A stretch of DNA of 64,000 nucleotides. Origin: Thozetella sp. PMI_491 (Eukaryota > Ascomycota > Sordariomycetes > Chaetosphaeriales > Chaetosphaeriaceae). Both the position numbers and the translations under genes were made by a program. The notes beneath the pieces are model-generated. The model saw only the letters and a list, made by a program, of their open reading frames with translations, was not told where the DNA came from and searched no databases. Location of the stretch: NCBI GenBank assembly GCA_021432635.1, contig MU270048.1:1-64000 (forward strand), written 5' to 3'. This document shows, in pieces, positions 44,559 to 55,601 of the stretch (position 1 is the first letter of the stretch; the number at the start of each line of letters is the position of its first letter).

Positions 44559-46102
44559 TTACAGGTGGTAGTGAAAGTCCAACTCTCGATCGCCAGTGGT
44601 CACCTTCCTCGTGTCTTCAATCTCCCCCTTCGCGATCCTTGCCTTTTCGATGTTGCGCCGGCGAATATAGAGCCATTTGGCCAAGATGAGAAACTGTGAG
44701 ACGCCGAGAGTGCCGACCGAGAACGCGTTCCCGAGCACGTACGGCGCGCTCCTGTATATCTGCCCGGCCACGATTCCGGCCGTGTTACCGATGGTCTGCT
44801 GGAGGCCGATGGCAGCTGCGCGGCGATAGTGCGGCGCCACGTTGACGTTCAGCCATGTGAGGTTGAGGCCAGGGCCGTTGTACACGGCGATAGCGCAAAG
44901 GAAGGTGCCAAAGAACTTGACGCCGTTGCTGGTCGGGCAGAGGATCAGGATGTAGCCGACAATGCCAAAGATGTTGGCGAAAGCGACGAAGGGGCCGCGA
45001 ATGCACAGGCGATCCGAGATGAATGCGAACACCAGGAACACGAAGCCGCCAAGGAGGTAGACGGGAATGGTGAGGTACTGCGCCTGCAGGCTGGTGTAGC
45101 CCATGCTGGTGATAATGGAAGGCAAGAAGGTGGAGAAGCCGTATAGCAAGATATCTTGGCAGAACTGGATGGCCCCGCTGATGCATGGTTAGTTGGCACG
45201 CAATCCTCGAGAGGGGGTTAGCTGTAAACGCCACAAACGCACCTTAGATATAGCTTGGGATCCTTCAGCTCGATTCTGAACTCCTCCCAACTAAACTCCT
45301 CGCTGCCCATATACTGCGCCCTCTGCGCCGCTCGGACTCTCATCATCCTCTTCTCCTCCTCGTTCAGGAAGTAGGCATTAGAGGGATCGTTGGGCAGGCC
45401 AAACCAGATCACGGCCGCAATGACGATGCTGAAGATGCCCTCGATGATGTACACCCACCGCCATCCCGCATAGCCGCCGACGCCGTCCATCTTCAGGATG
45501 ACGTAGGCCAGCAGGCCGCCGAAGGCCCCCGACAGAGCGGTGCACACGAAGAGATACGACACCCGCCTGGCCTGCTCCTCACGCTTGTATACCATGGTCA
45601 AGTACAGGTTGAGGCCGGGGAACAAGCCGCCCTCGCACGCGCCGAGCACCAGGCGCGCGGCATACAGGCCCGGCACGTTGGTGATGAAGCCCGAGAAGAT
45701 GGTGGTGAGGGACCACACGATGCAGAGTCCAGTCAGCAGCAGGCGCGGGGTGAGCTTCTTGAGCAGTATGGCCCACGGCGTCTCGAAGGCGACGTAGGTG
45801 GCGTAGAAGATGGACACAGCCGTCGAGAACTCCTGGCTGGAAGCGCCGATGTCCCCTGGCATGCCGGCTACCTTGACGTTGCCGATGTTGCTCCGGTCGA
45901 GGAAGCATGACAGGTATACCAGCATGATGATCGGGACAAAGACTGCATCGAGCTTGAGGAGCAACCTCTTCTCGGCGGCGGGGTCCAGCGTCTCGAGGCC
46001 GAGCTGGCCCTGGGCTGACTCGCTGTCGCGCCCCTCCATGTCGGCCTTGGTCTTTTCTAACACCTGGCTTTCGACTTCGGCGGCGGGTTCTGAGGTAGCC
46101 AT
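44559..46102 (-). CDS. MFS permease, anion:cation symporter (Dal5/Tna1-like)
   Basis: Exons 46102-45243 and 45177-44559 give 492 aa. The intron is 65 nt (GTGCGT; two CTAAC-type branch candidates; ATCAG). Twelve hydrophobic segments are expected. ACS-family wording is clear: YLSCFLDRSNIGNVKVAGM after helix 1, ARLVLGACEGGLFPGLNLYL, GWRWVYIIEGIFSI, the middle loop EEEKRMMRVRAAQRAQYMG, and after the junction SGAIQFCQDILLYGFSTFLPSII. Members of this family import organic anions such as allantoate, nicotinate, pantothenate or small amino-acid-derived acids by proton symport at the plasma membrane. The gene diverges from a Zn2Cys6 regulator 1.2 kb away, which in turn converges with a DUF1445 enzyme gene. 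This suggests a nutrient-uptake unit; the substrate is unknown. Confidence 0.92.
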
Positions 46103-47267
46103 CTCGCAAAGCGATCTTGGTGCTGTGGTTCGCGTGCCTTGGGTCTAGGCAGGAGAAATAAAAGCTTGGTCCCTCAAGACGTTTGAACTACCCCAGCTTT
46201 GTGATGTTTATATGGAGAGAGTTGCCATTGCTAGCGATGGCTAGCGTCTGATAAGACGGTGAAGGCCCCCGATCCTCGTGCGATGTTGCTAGTCATTCGG
46301 CTTATCTTTTTGGGTGACCTTGTCTTGACTGGTGCTAGATTACCACGTCGGTGCGGGGAACAGGCCCTTGGGGTCGTGTTAGGCCAGGGGTGGTGAAATA
46401 CGCGGCGATAAAGCGCTGGGCGGGAGGTCAGGGCCGATCGTCTCTCTCGGCCCAGCAAAGTGACCTCATGGCGAGGCTGATGCCAGGGTATGCGTTGAAG
46501 CGCAGGGGTCGACCGTTCTGATAGGGCGACGGCCACGCCATCGATCGGGCTTCATGAGCGACGGGTACTCTAAGGCTGCAGAGCGCTGTATAACACCGAC
46601 CATCCCTCCCTTCGCCTTGGCTGCCTCGGCGCATTCTGGCGACGATCAAACATGGGCTGAACATGGCCTTCTTGCCCTTAGGTTCCTGCCCTTGTGGTTT
46701 GTCGCCAAAAGCCTACCTTAGACTCCCGCGCTGAGCGTTGTGGGGAGGAGCGACTAAGATGGCCCCCGCCTTGGCTCTGGCCCCACGCTGCCCAAGTCTA
46801 AGCAGTAGCGGCCTAGTGGGCCTTATCACCGAGCGAGCGATAACTCGCACACCCCGCTTTCCTCTCGGTGGCCATGCCCGGGTGAGCGATTGCCGTTGCG
46901 GCGTCCTGGTGCTACCTAAATCCGATCTCGCGAGGACCCGGGGCTGCCTTGGCTGCACATCGAACCGCACGCGCTGAATCCAGCAGAGGCTGAGCGGGAA
47001 AACGGGAGCGTAACGAAATGAAGCCGAAGCTGAACCAATATTGCATGAGGCATTGGATATCCAGCATCCCCCCGCATCGCCGCCGCCTTATGACGCAGCC
47101 TTGCTTGCGCGTGAGCAAGAGGAGGCAGCGGCTGAGGGCTGAGGTATCACTACACGGCCGGGACGTGCAGATATATGGCAGAGGGGGTTCAGCAGCCCTA
47201 TATTGACCTCTCGAGCGCGGCTTGCTATACAGCGCTGTCTGTTCCTTGGCACTAACAAGACCTCCCC
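46103..47267. promoter_or_regulatory. Divergent promoter region, permease / Zn2Cys6 regulator
   Basis: This 1.17 kb gap separates the divergent starts of the permease and the regulator, so both promoters lie here. No conserved open frame is seen. CGG triplets, the usual half-sites of Zn2Cys6 factors, occur, but the GC-rich background makes them uninformative. Confidence 0.5.
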
Positions 47268-49741
47268 ATGATGGCGGCTTCGGTCTCCCCTCCGGCGGAC
47301 TCGTCCGCCTCCGAGTCCCCTGCTTTGCGACCGATCGCGTGAGTTTACTTGCAGCCAGAGTGATGGATCCCTTGCAACCCCCACTGACCCTTCCTGCGAA
47401 TGCGTAGCTGCCTTCGCTGTCGCAACCGCCGGTCCTATTGCTCCAAGGAGAAGCCAAAGTGCTCACGATGCCGGAGCGGCAACTTCAAGTGCGTGTATGA
47501 GGAGTCGAGGAAGCTCCACATCAACGAGTCGTAGGTTTTCTGTATCATGTTTTCCTTGCCAGGTCTGACCAGCTAGATATCTGCGAAATCTTGAGGCTAA
47601 GGCCAAAGCATACGACGGTAAAGACATGCAATGGCAGGCAGACAGAGCTCGTGCTAATATTCTGATCCTAGAGTCTGTTTCCAAGTCCGGCCCATCGGCA
47701 CCTATGCCCACCGGCGAGCCACGCGGCTATCCCCAAGAGAGGGACGACGAGTCCGAGGACGACAATGTCTTACTAGGGCCGTTCACGCAGCTGAGCATCC
47801 ACCGGCCCTCGACCAACTTCAAAGGACCGGGATCGGCCGACATATTTCTACGCAGTGTAAGAAAACTATCCGGCATTTACGCGGATGACGGTACCTTGGA
47901 TCTAAACCACATCTTCTACGACCCGGATGCGCTCCCCTCACGACGAGAAGGCGTCACAATCCGCGTGCGCCTCCCGCCCCGCGACGTGGCACGCCGTCTG
48001 TTTGCAGCGCAGTATACCTACATCGGAACCATCTTCGCCTTCACAACACCAGAGTTGTTCGACGAAGAGCTCACGATAGCCTACCGAGGGCCGCCTGATA
48101 CGGCTGACAAGGAGGCGTGCTTGACGTACGCCAAAGTTTTGGTGATTCTCGCCTTCGGACAGCTGTACTCTGTGAACCAATGGATCGACTTCAAGGGGCC
48201 TCCCGGCTTCGAATACTTCGCCAATGCCCTGAAGCTTCTACCGGACCCCCACGAGGAAGGGTCGATCCTGTGCGTTGAGACGCTCGCCTTGACCGGCTAC
48301 TTTATGCAAAACATGAACCGCCGCGATGCTGCATTCTTGTACGTGGGGATGGCCCTGCGCATGGCAATCTCCCTCGGCTTGCACCAGGAAGTGACTGCGC
48401 CAGCGGCGAACTCGGCCCAAGGGCACGTCCCTATGCTAGACGAGGGAGCTCGAGAGCACCGGCGCCGTGTCTGGTGGAGTGTCTACAGTCTCGATCGCAT
48501 CTTATCGGCCAAGTCGGGAAACCCGCTTACGATCCAGGACGAGGACATTGGCGTGAGGCTCCCGTCTCGACTGCCGACGGAGGAGCAATACTGCCAGGCC
48601 GTGGTGCTTCGGCATTATACAGACCTTAGTCGAATACTGAGCGTCATCACCAAGGCCGTCTACACGAAGAGCAGCAACGCTCCAAAGTCGGGAAAGAGGC
48701 TGATGGCCTCCGTGCAGAACATCATCTTGTCACTCTCGAAGTGGAACCAAGAGCTACCCAATGAACTCCGCTTCGACCCGGTCAAGCTGAGCATCAGCCG
48801 CGAGTCGGTCTCCACGTTTGGTCACTATTATCAGTGCATCAACATGGTCGCCAGACCACTTTTCTACCACGTCGTACAGAAGCGACTCAAGGAGACTCGT
48901 GTGAACCCGGAGGCGAAGGAGCGGGAGTGGAAGGAGGGTCTATCGCAGACTACCGTCCGAGTGATCGAGATGTGCGTAAGCGCGGCGCAAGACACAATTC
49001 ACATGTTCACTGTTGCTGCCCGGAGAGATCTCGTCGGTAAGTATTCTCTCGGGTGCTCTTGCACCGCTGTTGCTAATACTATATTTTCAAGCGACATACG
49101 GGTACATGGACACTGAGCACATTTTCTCGGCGGAGATCGTTCTGGTCATGTCTTGCATCGCCTTCCCTACGAACGAGTCGAGCATACTGGCGATGAGGAC
49201 CGGCATGGAGCTGCTCCGAAGCTTGGCACAACGAGGGAACAGCCACATGGCGGCGCGGTACGACTTGCTAGAGCACCTCCGGTCGGTCGTTATGCCCGGG
49301 GAGGGGCCACCCAGTCCGCATACTCAACCTCTGACCACGTTTCCACATCCTTTCACTCCATCGGCACCAGCAATCCCCCAACCCTTGCTTACGGCGGAAC
49401 TGGTCGCTGCTCAGGCGGCGATGCCGCCTCCAGAAGCCTCCCCGAGCCCTGCCACCGCTGCCGCGCCTGTTGAAAATAAGGGCATAGGACATGATGCTAC
49501 ACAAGGATTGCCGACCAACCCGGGCTTCTATGGAGCTGAGGTTCCGACATTCACCATGGTAGACGGTGGCCGTCTCGGAGAGCCTTTCTTCGACGAAAGC
49601 TCCAGCAATGGCATGGACTTCATGTTGTGGGAGGAAGGCTTTGCAAACGCAGCCACATTCGACGCGGGCTATGACATAACGCAGTGGACGCAAGACATGC
49701 ACGCCGATACGAACAACAGTGGCCAAGGCATCCCCGACTAA
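47268..49741 (+). CDS. Zn2Cys6 transcription factor with fungal_trans domain
   Basis: Exons 47268-47338, 47408-47530, 47577-49036 and 49092-49741 give 767 aa. Two consecutive ATGs start the frame; the first is used. Intron 1 (69 nt) falls one residue before the zinc cluster CLRCRNRRSYC...CSRCRSGNFKC (C-x2-C-x6-C...C-x2-C-x6-C). Intron 2 (46 nt) lies between the cluster and a short linker helix (YLRNLEAKAKAYD). The middle homology region has the standard motifs: ETLALTGYFMQNMNRRDAAF, GMALRMAISLGLH, RRRVWWSVYSLDRILSAKSG and PLTIQDEDIGVRLPS. The tail is Pro/Ala-rich and then acidic, a likely activation region. It ends 28 bp from the end of the convergent DUF1445 gene and diverges from the permease, so a role as local pathway regulator is plausible but inferred. 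Confidence 0.92.
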
Positions 49742-49769
49742 AATGCCGACGCGTGTATATCGATGTATT

Positions 49770-50660
49770 TTAGACTTGTTTTGCCACCGATGGAAATACC
49801 TCATGATCCTGTAGATCCAAGACCATCATGTAGCTAGGTGCATGCCCGATGACCGTTCCGGGGATGTTTGCGCGCATCACGGCCTCTTGGGGAGTGACAC
49901 CACACCCCCAGAAAACAGGGACGAGCTCGTCATCGTCCTTCGCTAGGAGGGTCTTGCCGTCCGCACGCAGCGGCGGCTCGCCCCATTCTGGCCTGGTGAT
50001 ATCCTGGATCCCAAGCTGCTCGAGCGCCTCCCAGCCCCAGGCAATAGGCTCACCGTGGGTAATCACATAGGGGCGCGTCAACTCGCGCACTCGCTCCACG
50101 TCTGCGGCACGATACGGCCGCATCGACACTAGGTAGTTGCTCCCGGTAAACACACCCGCCGGACACAAAGGGATCGAGGTGCGATATATGGGGTTGCTGC
50201 GCCGCAGCTCGACATACTGCGGCGGAAGACCTGCCTCCACCAGGGTCTCGTCAAAGCTGTAGGAGCAGCCCATCAGGAAACCGACATGGTCGGGCCGCCA
50301 AAGCGCCTCGACATCTACCGGGTCCTCAACGGGCGACTTGCCGTCCTTGTATACCCTGTAGCGCGGCGCGTCCTTGCGCAGGTCGATGTCGGCTGCGACT
50401 GCGAGCGGCTGCGTGTTGCCCGAGGGCCGCACGTGCGAGATGAGCGTGTCGTAGGAACCAGGATCGGCCGATTCGGCCAGGAGGGGACAGGGTACGGGGT
50501 TGCGCGCGCAGAGGAGGCGGAAGTCGTCGGCGTAGCGCTGCGGGAGGATGATCAGGTTGGCTTGGAGGTATGACGGGGCCAGCCCACCGGTCACCCCGGC
50601 GAAGGCGCCCGAGCGCGCGGCAAGGCGCACCTCCAGCCCGGTCTTGAAGGTAGACGCCAT
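49770..50660 (-). CDS. DUF1445/UPF0317 putative hydro-lyase (D-glutamate cyclase-related)
   Basis: An intronless frame of 296 aa starts from the ATG of MASTFKTG, a usual length for the family. Family landmarks are AGVTGGLAPSYLQANLIILP, HVGFLMGCSYSFDETL, GVFTGSNYLVSMRPYRAADVERV, ITHGEPIAWGW, VPVFWGCGVTPQEAV and the C-terminal IGHAPSYMMVLDL. The family includes bacterial YcsI, found beside 5-oxoproline metabolism genes, and the N-terminal half of vertebrate mitochondrial D-glutamate cyclase. A role in D-glutamate or 5-oxoproline breakdown is therefore a reasonable guess, not shown here. No mitochondrial presequence is obvious. The gene ends 28 bp from a Zn2Cys6 regulator gene on the other strand and shares the locus with an organic-anion permease. 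Confidence 0.9.
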   Translation of the reverse strand: MASTFKTGLEVRLAARSGAFAGVTGGLAPSYLQANLIILPQRYADDFRLLCARNPVPCPLLAESADPGSYDTLISHVRPSGNTQPLAVAADIDLRKDAPRYRVYKDGKSPVEDPVDVEALWRPDHVGFLMGCSYSFDETLVEAGLPPQYVELRRSNPIYRTSIPLCPAGVFTGSNYLVSMRPYRAADVERVRELTRPYVITHGEPIAWGWEALEQLGIQDITRPEWGEPPLRADGKTLLAKDDDELVPVFWGCGVTPQEAVMRANIPGTVIGHAPSYMMVLDLQDHEVFPSVAKQV

Positions 50661-52103
50661 GGTGCTGGGAAGGGCTGGGATGGTTGGTGTTGCCAGCGTT
50701 AGCACTACGGATTACTCTAGGGCCTCCGGCGGTCTTCAGTGTTTGCATCTTGGCTCGCCACGGCCAAAGTAGGTCCGTTCTCCTCTCTTCTAGTGCTCGT
50801 CGGGGTGCACCAGCGTGGCTCACTGTGGATAGAGATGCTCGCCATCGAGGCTAGCCGGGGGTGCCTCCGGAACAGCCATGTGAGTACGGTGGGGGTGGAG
50901 GGAGCAGACGACGGGGACCCACCCCGATCTTGACGGATCCGGGGAAGAGCCCCACTTTTCCGAGCAAATGTTCCAGATAAGGGAGCTCGATCCTGGGGGA
51001 AATGTTATAACGTCTGAGCGACAGAAGGGTTTGTCGCAGGAACTCCATTCAACGTATCAGATATATAGAAAATCCCTTTCGAGCACGTATTATATCTCAG
51101 CGATATCGTCTTTCCCCTCGACTAGTACCTACTAGGACGAATCGGCGCCAACTTTCTAGAGAATTAATCAAGTGCACGACAGTCGCCCGAACGCGAGCCG
51201 AATGCCACTTTCCTCTAGAATCGGAGAATATGACGTATCATTCACTAGCGTCGCGGCCAGTTGTGGTATACTCGTTGTAAATAGAGGCACAGGTCGCATT
51301 TCTTGGCATTTTATACAGAATAGCTAAGGTACCTAGCATTCGCATGTCACTACCATGGCGGGTTGGTAGAAACGGCTGTGGTCTAGGCCGTCACGCTTTG
51401 ATAGTGACTCCCACAAATAGAACAACGAGCAAAAGTGATCGTACGGCATCTAGAGTGCGAGTTTATTTAACACGGAACGCGCGTGAGCGAGTGCTGATAT
51501 GAGAAACTCCGGGGTTGCCGCTGCTCGCTTCGGTTGGGCTGCTCATCCATCAGGACTGGGTCCTGTCGGTAAACGCGTGAGCACGATTCACCTACTCTGC
51601 GCGTTCTGATATGAATGGCGAATGAAGACGGCCGATCCGCTCGTCCAGTCCAGTATTTGGCTATGGGGCCCCGGAGGCTAAATGTGTCCGAGGTGTAGGT
51701 GTGTGGGTACTGGTTTAATATCGAACACCGGTACCTTGCCAATAAGAGCTACCCCTCAGTTGCTATTCTTGATGAAGTGCCACCCGCAGCCCAACTTCAT
51801 CATCGCTAAGAGGGTCCATGTTTCATTGCAGGCGTGGAGAGCACTGGCCCACGATGCCGCTGTTACCATCGCGTTGCACACAGGGAGTTCGGAATAATTG
51901 CGGAGGACCCAGCTGCCTCGGATTATATATGTCGGGGCAGCTGATGCTCGTGAGACGAGAATATGACGCGAGATTAAAAGACAGGACCGCCGAACTCAAC
52001 GTTTTGTGTGAAGCCCCCGTCGCCAAACTGCCGTCTGCGCACATCTCTAGGATCTCTTCATCACTCGCAGTCTCGAAACGCCAGCCGACGGCCTCCTCTC
52101 TAG
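50661..52103. other. Intergenic, nothing recognised
   Basis: The promoter of the DUF1445 gene lies on the left, and the upstream region of the small secreted protein on the right. The middle part is less GC-rich. Open frames are short and featureless. Confidence 0.5.
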
Positions 52104-52540
52104 ATGAAACCGGTGGCGGTAACCGCCGTGGCGTGTCTCGCTTTGAGTGCAAATGGGACGGCTACGGCCCAACGGCGAGATAGCATAGCAGTGAGGATCA
52201 ACTGGTTCAGGGAGGTTGCTTGTGCGACATCGAGTTTGGTAGGAGAAGGCTCCGCAACGCTCTCCGAGGTCCAGGCCGGGAAGTCGCTGGGCGATTGCGT
52301 CGCGGTAAATTCTACCAACCGACCCATGAAGAGCATCCGTGTCGAGGAGCTCCACAAGTCATGCACCGGTAAGTCCATCTTGCCATGTCGCTCTGCCGTC
52401 CAAGCGACCTAATGTTCCTAGTCACTATTTACACCGATGAGAGCTGTAGCGCTGGCGCGACCGCTGCCAAACAAGGGATTTGCGTTTCCAAGAAAACGGA
52501 ATGGAGGAGTATCTCTATCGACAATTGCCCCAAGCCATGA
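52104..52540 (+). CDS. Small secreted protein with paired cysteines
   Basis: Exons 52104-52368 and 52422-52540 give 127 aa. The 53-nt intron has donor GTAAGT, branch CTAAT and acceptor CCTAG. A signal peptide (MKPVAVTAVACLALSANGTATA) is followed by a mature domain with six cysteines: VACATSS, SLGDCVAVN, LHKSCTVTIYTDESC across the junction, KQGICVSKK and DNCPKP at the C terminus. The spliced VTIYTDESCSAG reads as a beta strand plus loop. This Cys-spaced small secreted design is typical of fungal effector-like or Ecp2/killer-like small proteins, but no family is claimed. The gene stands alone, with about 1.4 kb free upstream and 0.9 kb downstream. Confidence 0.8.
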
Positions 52541-53419
52541 GCCTGCGTACTTATGTCAAGGCATACCTGGTTGTGAAATGCCCGAGCTTAGCGGCAGCAC
52601 ATGAGCCGCTTCTTTACATAATAATTCAATATTCTGAGTAGTATACTTTCTTCCTAAACCTATCAATTTTTTACGAGGGAAATGTTGGCACTAGTCGAGA
52701 AGCTGACATGCCGAGCTCCGTCCGAGTTGCGCCATCTGGTTGCTGCGATACCCGTCCTGAGCACAGCCACTTTGATCCTACGAGGTCTTTCTATTGAATG
52801 GGCCTGTTGTCAGGTGCCTCAATCGAGCTACCGGAAGTGCGAGATGGGTACCTCCTCGTCGGGGCTATGGCGAGGGGAAGATAAGAAGTACACGCGGAAA
52901 TTTTGTGCTGGGATCAAGTACTTTGGTAAGATTTACTTGCACTACTCATCTCTACGAAGCACTTGACCTGGCATTGTTACTATTACGGATGCTTAGCACT
53001 TCCAAAAGGAGCTTCATGATTCGACAGGAACTTCCACGTGAGATAGGATGACCATCCTTAGAGAAGGTAGCCAGCTGAGCAGCAACCCAGCCCTACCACA
53101 AGTTCACCGGGAAATTAGTGAGCGAATGGATAGCTTCGACTAGTTCTTATCGTGGCTTGAACACTTCCATCCTATCTATACGTAGACCTGTTCTCGTGCC
53201 ACCGCTGCTTACTTGGAGCGTTGGTAAGCGCCCAACACTAATTAGGGTATGGAGCGTCATCATAATGGACCAACCATTCGCGAGGGCGAGGCTCTGGTCA
53301 CTTATATAAGGTACCGGGACTGGGAAGCTATACATGACGGCAACTAGATCATCTTGGAAAAGGATACACCGATCACACAGCTTCCTGACACTCCACAATC
53401 GCAGCACTTCCAGAAAGCC
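52541..53419. other. Intergenic, nothing recognised
   Basis: This holds the 3' flank of the secreted protein gene and the promoter of the next small gene. A 95-codon open frame at 52682-52966 has no recognisable feature and a non-standard composition, so it is not called. Confidence 0.5.
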
Positions 53420-53938
53420 ATGTCGACCACCCTTCCACCAGCGCCAAAGTCCCAGGACGCCTTCGCCGACGCCCTCGCGAAAGCGGCACTAGCCCCACCT
53501 GCCAGCTCGGCGGACCTCCACGCCTTTGCCTCCTTTGTCGACGAGTTTTTCTTCCTGCTATTCATCCAGGCCGACGATGAGATCTTCGACACTGCCTTCG
53601 ACAGGCTCGTCAGCCGGTCCGACGAAGAGGACGTCGACGACAACGGCGGCGCTAAGCTTACCTTTGGCGGGTTCAAGCGCCTGATTGCGAATCTTCGCAA
53701 AGCGCTGGGCAGCCGCCGCCTCATCTCGAGCAAGGTGCTGCTCTCGCCGACGCTGTCGACCGCCCATACGCCGGCTACCAGCACGGCGGGGCACACTGCC
53801 GTGTTCCAGGGAGTAGACGAGCGTGGAACCTTTGTTACGGTCAACGTCGTCGCCGTCGGAACGGTGGTGAATTTGAACGATGGCAAGGCACAGTTGGCGC
53901 TGGAGAAGATCGTCATTACTCGAAACCCTCTCATTTAG
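53420..53938 (+). CDS. Uncharacterised small fungal protein
   Basis: The frame encodes 172 aa from the ATG of MSTTLPPAP. The N terminus is Ala/Pro-rich. A helical, hydrophobic block follows (HAFASFVDEFFFLLFIQADDE), then FDTAFDRLVSR, an acidic turn, LTFGGFKRLIANLRKALG, and a beta-rich C-terminal half (HTAVFQGVDERGTFVTVNVVA, ALEKIVITRN). The helix-plus-beta-sheet order is compatible with an NTF2/SnoaL-like fold, but I cannot confirm that. There is no signal peptide. The frame is open 22 codons upstream without an ATG. It converges with the F-box gene, whose end is 146 bp away. Confidence 0.7.
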   Translation: MSTTLPPAPKSQDAFADALAKAALAPPASSADLHAFASFVDEFFFLLFIQADDEIFDTAFDRLVSRSDEEDVDDNGGAKLTFGGFKRLIANLRKALGSRRLISSKVLLSPTLSTAHTPATSTAGHTAVFQGVDERGTFVTVNVVAVGTVVNLNDGKAQLALEKIVITRNPLI

Positions 53939-54084
53939 GCTGACGACCCTATTGTTATATCGGTCATGCATGTAGAATGCGTGGATCATCACTAGAAAAC
54001 AAGCCAAGTAATCATTTTTTGTCACATTTCGCGTATATTGAACTAGCATAAGACACCTGATGAGTGCTAAAACTTCAATGAACA

Positions 54085-55137
54085 TCATTCGCTACTGTGT
54101 ATTGTGGGACGCGATGTAGCTGGTCGCCGCGACGGCTCCTCTCGCCCGTCCGCCAAAGACTGTTCTCTCTTCTTCCTCCAGGCGGCCCACATGACGGCAA
54201 TCTCGACGTCTTTCTCGTGCTGCTCCGCGGGCATGTACACCCACTCATTCCGCTCCTTGATCCAGCTCCGATTGGGGATGTAAGCCTCGAGCAGGTAGTA
54301 GCTGTCCCGGTGGTAGGGAAAGTCGATGGTCGGTGGCCCGAGGCCGTTGAGAAAGGCATCCCTGCCGCCGTCGACATCAGCCTGCGTCATGGAGAAGCGA
54401 GAGCGGCGGTTGAACTTGTTTTGGGCATGCCGCTGGATGGATCGAGTAATGGAATCGAGGTGCCATTCCAGGATGGTGGCGTACGTGAGCGGGCTGTTGA
54501 TGGCTTTGTACACCAGCCAGGCGTTACGCGCGATCAGCTGCACGTTCCACTCGGGAGACCCTCCACGCGGGATTATGGGGATCGGCTGGCCGACGTCGAG
54601 ATTGTGCTGCCAGTAGTGGAAGTCGACGGCCAGGCAGAGGCAGTTCCACCGGTTCAAGCACGTCATGCAGGCGCAGACCAGTTCGTGGTCAGGCCGCTGG
54701 ATGTGGTGGTAGTACTTTTGCGGCAGGTTGTGGCGCAGTGCCTGGTGGTGCGCCGGGTCGACGTTCTTTATCGGCGCCGGCAGGCGGAAGCACTTTTCAA
54801 GGCAGCCATAGCGGTACTCGATGATCTGCTGGGCGATGTGCGGCTCGTCTCCCCGGATGAACTGGTGAAGCGCCCGGTTGACATGGAGCAGGCGGATCAA
54901 GTCGGTGGGTCGTAGGTGAGATATAATAGAGAGCAGAAGCTCGTAGGGCAGATCGAGAAGACCCACGTCCCGATTAGAATTTGGCTTGGCTTTCTTCTGC
55001 AGCTTCTTCTTCTGGCGCTCGGTCCGCTTGGATTTGACCGTGAGCGACTCGGTGAGGTCTGCGAGAGGTTCCTGCGAGTCGTCGTCTTCGAACATGTGCA
55101 CCATCTGCACCGTGGGACGAACGGCGCGTTCTTTCAT
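54085..55137 (-). CDS. F-box protein
   Basis: An intronless frame of 350 aa starts from the ATG of MKERAVRPTV. An acidic stretch and a lysine-rich, probably nuclear-targeting, stretch (TERQKKKLQKKAK) precede the F-box at about residues 60-100 (LLDLPYELLLSIISHLRPTDLIRLLHVNRAL). The F-box binds Skp1 and places the protein in SCF ubiquitin ligases. The rest has no WD40 or leucine-rich repeats. It contains a cysteine cluster (CACMTCLNRWNC) and a long region rich in Tyr, His and Trp, a design common in fungal F-box proteins of unknown target. The C terminus is charged and rich in Arg and Ser. Confidence 0.87.
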   Translation of the reverse strand: MKERAVRPTVQMVHMFEDDDSQEPLADLTESLTVKSKRTERQKKKLQKKAKPNSNRDVGLLDLPYELLLSIISHLRPTDLIRLLHVNRALHQFIRGDEPHIAQQIIEYRYGCLEKCFRLPAPIKNVDPAHHQALRHNLPQKYYHHIQRPDHELVCACMTCLNRWNCLCLAVDFHYWQHNLDVGQPIPIIPRGGSPEWNVQLIARNAWLVYKAINSPLTYATILEWHLDSITRSIQRHAQNKFNRRSRFSMTQADVDGGRDAFLNGLGPPTIDFPYHRDSYYLLEAYIPNRSWIKERNEWVYMPAEQHEKDVEIAVMWAAWRKKREQSLADGREEPSRRPATSRPTIHSSE

Positions 55138-55601
55138 GATCGCCGTCGGAGCCAACCTAAGCTGCTACGATGATAGCTGGTGTTTACTGTAGCATCCTAG
55201 AAAGGGACTGGGTGTTCTTTGGTCAGCGGATTGCAAAACGTTTTAACTCCGAGGTTGTTCAGACAGCGACCGAAGTCTGGTGTTTCGCTGAAGCCTCAGG
55301 TGGGGCATGGCAGCCTAGCTACAATATAGGGTTAGGGTTGGCCCCGCTTGACGTCAACATGCCCGCTAGCACCCCTGGCCAACCAGCGGCCTCCAATAGG
55401 TCATCCGTCGATTGACTTGCTGATTTGTTTCGGGCAATTGATAACTAGTTGAAATACTACGCGTAAAAATACAAGATAGGAGATGGTGAAGCCGGTGGTA
55501 GGTTCTCCTGCACCGGACCCTCGACATTGGGAAAACTCTATTGGTGTCGTCGCATCGTCGTGTAGCATTGGCGAGTTTTGAACCTCTCAGGCCATTGTGA
55601 G
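55138..55601. other. Short spacer, nothing recognised
   Basis: This contains the promoter of the F-box gene and the 3' flank of the paraoxonase-like gene. No other element is seen. Confidence 0.5.

Noticed and set aside
52682-52966. 95-codon plus-strand frame
   Set aside because: No signal peptide or motif, and composition like the surrounding spacer.
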